Position numbers and translations under genes: made by a program. A stretch of DNA of 64,000 bases from Syntrophotalea carbinolica DSM 2380 (GTDB lineage Bacteria > Desulfobacterota > Desulfuromonadia > Desulfuromonadales > Syntrophotaleaceae): contig NC_007498.2 in NCBI RefSeq assembly GCF_000012885.1, forward strand, positions 2,884,001-2,948,000, read 5' to 3'. The number at the start of each line of letters is the position of its first letter. Within the stretch, counting starts at the first letter, position 1. The notes beneath the pieces were generated by a model. It had not been told where the DNA came from. It worked only from the letters and a program-made list of their open reading frames with translations, and made no database searches. Positions 62,006-64,000 of the stretch are shown in pieces.

Positions 62006-63553
62006 TTATAGTTCTCTGTTGATAGTGCCTTCCCAGGTGGAAACCCTGTCCTGATCACTGAGTTCCTCTGGAGATACCCACTTCGTGGTAACGGTCTTGG
62101 TCTGGGTATAGAACTTGACCCCGTCGCGCCCCAGGCAGTGGAGATCGCCGAAGAAGGAGCGCTTATGGCCAGAGAAGGGGAAGAACGCCAAGGGCACCGG
62201 AATACCGACGTTGATGCCGACCATGCCACCGTCAGTCCGACGGGCGAATTCCCTGGATTTATGGCCGTCGCGCGTAAAGATCGACGAACCGTTGGCGAAC
62301 TCGTTGTTATTCATGATGGTGATGCCTTCTTCGAAGTCTTTAACCCGCTTGATGCTGACTACCGGGCCGAAGATCTCCTCATCGCCAACAACCATATCCG
62401 GCTTGACGTTATCGAAGATGGTGGGACCGACGAAGTAGCCCTCTTCGCAGCCTTCGACGACGACTTCGCGACCGTCGAGCACCAGTTCGGCACCTTCTTC
62501 AACACCCTTATTGATCATGTCGACAACGAACTTCTTCTGGCCGGCGCTTACCAGGGGACCAAGCTGGGTGGTTTCTTCGTAAGCCGGACCCATGGTCAAT
62601 TCCTGGGCATACTTTTTCAGCAGGGCGACGAATTCGTCGGCGATGCAGTCCTCGACAACTACGGTCGGCAGAGCCATGCAGCGCTGACCGGCACAACCGA
62701 AAGCCGAGTTGATAATCCGACGCGCAGACCAGTCCAAAGGAGCGTCGCGCAGTACCAGAGCATGGTTCTTGGCCTGGGTCAGGGCTTGCACCCGCTTACC
62801 GCTTGCGGCGCCGGCCTGATAGATCTTCAGGCCGACGGGAGTGGAGCCAACAAAGGAGATGCCGCGGATGTCCGGGTGGGACAGCAGGTCAGTCAATTCG
62901 TTACGGCTGCAAGTAATCAGATTGACGACGCCTTTGGGCAGGCCGGCTTCGATCAGCAGCTCGAGCAGACGCATGCTGGTCATCGGAACCAGGCTGGCAG
63001 ACTTCAGAACCACGGTGTTGCCGCAAGCAATGGCCAGGGGGATGAACCAGCCAAAGGGAATCATCGCCGGGAAGTTGTAGGGGGCGATGCCGAGAAAAAC
63101 ACCGACCGGCTCACGATAGAGCACCGAGTCGTGCCCGCGAGTAACCTCCATAGTGGAGTGACCCTGCATCTCCAGCGGTGCGGCGACAGCTACTTCGCAG
63201 GCCTCGACGACCTTGTGCACATCGCCGCGGGCTTCATTGAGGTTCTTGCCCATCTCGGTGGCAAGGATGGTGGCCAGCTCATCGAAATGGTCGTTGACCA
63301 GGTCGCGGAATTTGAACAGTATCTGGGTGCGAATCGCGGCCGGCTTGCTCGACCATCCGGGGAAGGCCGCCTTGGCAGACTGTACGGCAGCTTCAACTTC
63401 CTCGGTGGTGCAGCAGGGGGTTTCGGCAATCTGAACCCCGAGACTCGGGTTCATGATGGCCATGTACTTTTCGGTTTTCGAGTCTCTCCACTCGTTGTCG
63501 ATGCAATACTGCAGTCTTTTGATTTCAGGAGCCAGTTCTCTAGCTTCACCCAT
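62006..63553 (-). CDS. CoA-acylating-type aldehyde dehydrogenase (MMSDH-like)
   Basis: A 515-residue enzyme of the methylmalonate-semialdehyde dehydrogenase branch. The nucleophile is Cys292 in GQRCMALP, the cofactor region is FVGSTPVGLKIY, and the position of the usual general-base Glu motif (ELGG) reads LTQAKNHALV, as in CoA-dependent members. It should oxidise an aldehyde to an acyl-CoA with NAD. It stands 137 bases after an iron alcohol dehydrogenase, so acetaldehyde from ethanol is a likely substrate in this host. AAGGGAGA precedes the ATG. Confidence 0.9.
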   Translation of the reverse strand: MGEARELAPEIKRLQYCIDNEWRDSKTEKYMAIMNPSLGVQIAETPCCTTEEVEAAVQSAKAAFPGWSSKPAAIRTQILFKFRDLVNDHFDELATILATEMGKNLNEARGDVHKVVEACEVAVAAPLEMQGHSTMEVTRGHDSVLYREPVGVFLGIAPYNFPAMIPFGWFIPLAIACGNTVVLKSASLVPMTSMRLLELLIEAGLPKGVVNLITCSRNELTDLLSHPDIRGISFVGSTPVGLKIYQAGAASGKRVQALTQAKNHALVLRDAPLDWSARRIINSAFGCAGQRCMALPTVVVEDCIADEFVALLKKYAQELTMGPAYEETTQLGPLVSAGQKKFVVDMINKGVEEGAELVLDGREVVVEGCEEGYFVGPTIFDNVKPDMVVGDEEIFGPVVSIKRVKDFEEGITIMNNNEFANGSSIFTRDGHKSREFARRTDGGMVGINVGIPVPLAFFPFSGHKRSFFGDLHCLGRDGVKFYTQTKTVTTKWVSPEELSDQDRVSTWEGTINREL

Positions 63554-63690
63554 TGCGGTTCTCCCTTCAGTTTTTGAATATTACCGTCTCGTAGTCACGA
63601 GAGGCTTTCAGGTTTATGTCGCCGACATCCATTGCCGACATCCATACATTCAATTGTTTGGCTATTTTTTTCAACCGATAAAAAACACTC

Positions 63691-64000
63691 CTAGAGTGCT
63701 GCCCGATAAAGCTCGATAATCTCCCCCTTAGAAGGCTTGCGCGGATTGTTGCCCGGGCTGCCGCTGGCGATGGCATCCTCGGCCATCTTCTCTACCACTG
63801 GCTCCAGCTTCTCGCTGGTAACGCCCAGCTCGCTAAGGGTCGGCACTTCCAGCATTCTGATCAAATTCTTAACCCTTTCGGCGCCGACTTTGGCGACCCC
63901 CATGGTGTCCTGACTACCGTTTTCGACCCCCATGGCCCTGGCAATATCAGCATAACGCTGAGGATTACCCTCAAGCGAATAGTCCATGACAACACCCAAC
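63691..64000 (-). CDS. Iron-containing alcohol dehydrogenase, C-terminal part
   Basis: Only the last 103 residues lie in the window; the gene runs off the right edge. VMDYSLEGNPQRYADIARAMG and the closing DAIASGSPGNNPRKPSKGEI are the C-terminal signature of Fe-dependent alcohol dehydrogenases. It would oxidise ethanol or another primary alcohol with NAD. The aldehyde dehydrogenase downstream forms its natural partner. Confidence 0.93.
   Translation of the reverse strand, partial: LGVVMDYSLEGNPQRYADIARAMGVENGSQDTMGVAKVGAERVKNLIRMLEVPTLSELGVTSEKLEPVVEKMAEDAIASGSPGNNPRKPSKGEIIELYRAAL

Noticed and set aside
1-64000. CRISPR arrays, tRNA or rRNA genes
   Set aside because: No regularly spaced repeats, no cloverleaf with CCA-ready acceptor and no conserved rRNA segment were seen on reading; a covariance search would be decisive for small RNAs.

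Overview
The window looks like the chromosome of a strictly anaerobic, fermentative delta-proteobacterium of the Desulfuromonadales, most like Pelobacter/Syntrophotalea. This is an inference from gene content. The pointers are a [FeFe] hydrogenase paired with a GltD-like flavoprotein, an iron alcohol dehydrogenase next to a CoA-acylating-type aldehyde dehydrogenase, an acetolactate decarboxylase, rubredoxin-like redox proteins, and DUF4388/roadblock and FIST signalling genes. No rRNA, tRNA or CRISPR was seen. Most genes have clear Shine-Dalgarno sites, which were used to choose starts.

Layout. 1-5.3 kb: a partial sensor, an Aquifex-type aconitase, an MscS channel, a DUF4911 protein and a rhomboid protease. 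5.4-13.5 kb, mostly minus strand: lspA-ileS, a ribbon-helix-helix regulator with a perfect palindrome upstream, nhaA, an exported acetolactate decarboxylase, an NlpC/P60 lipoprotein and a small lipoprotein. 13.5-19.7 kb: a double-rubredoxin NADH oxidoreductase, then a minus-strand run of HAD phosphatase, DUF2284, flavodoxin-like protein, D-2-hydroxyacid dehydrogenase and folD. 20-31.4 kb: an orphan response regulator, a chemoreceptor with a degenerate tip, an MFS transporter, a second MscS channel, hrpB, a peptidase-T-like M20 enzyme, an M23 endopeptidase and an ACP phosphodiesterase.

31.4-36.5 kb holds the most intriguing block. A strong promoter and a long leader hairpin precede FIST, DUF4388-roadblock, two V4R-like proteins, a MinD/ParA ATPase and a second roadblock-like protein, with no kinase. 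I read this as a candidate undescribed sensory switch. 36.5-48.2 kb: YigZ, a half-size TauE/SafE protein, a metallophosphoesterase, a lytic transglycosylase, a radical-SAM protein, OsmC, efp-epmA (with a terminator-like hairpin inside epmA), an orphan CheR, a 39-residue rubredoxin-like protein and an alanine/sodium symporter.

48.3-51.2 kb is an accessory patch: an intact IS481-type element inserted at a CTAG site, a DUF190 gene, and an AT-rich stretch with one exported protein. 51.5-56.3 kb: RNA 3'-phosphate cyclase, YwbE, an RRM protein, a PAS-GGDEF cyclase and a GntR/FCD regulator. 56.4-64 kb: an IS3-type remnant that cuts a small zinc-finger gene, the hydrogenase pair, a transposase-like HTH fused to half of an FNR-type flavoprotein, and the aldehyde and alcohol dehydrogenases. 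The last group would together oxidise alcohols and dispose of electrons as H2 via NAD(P)H.
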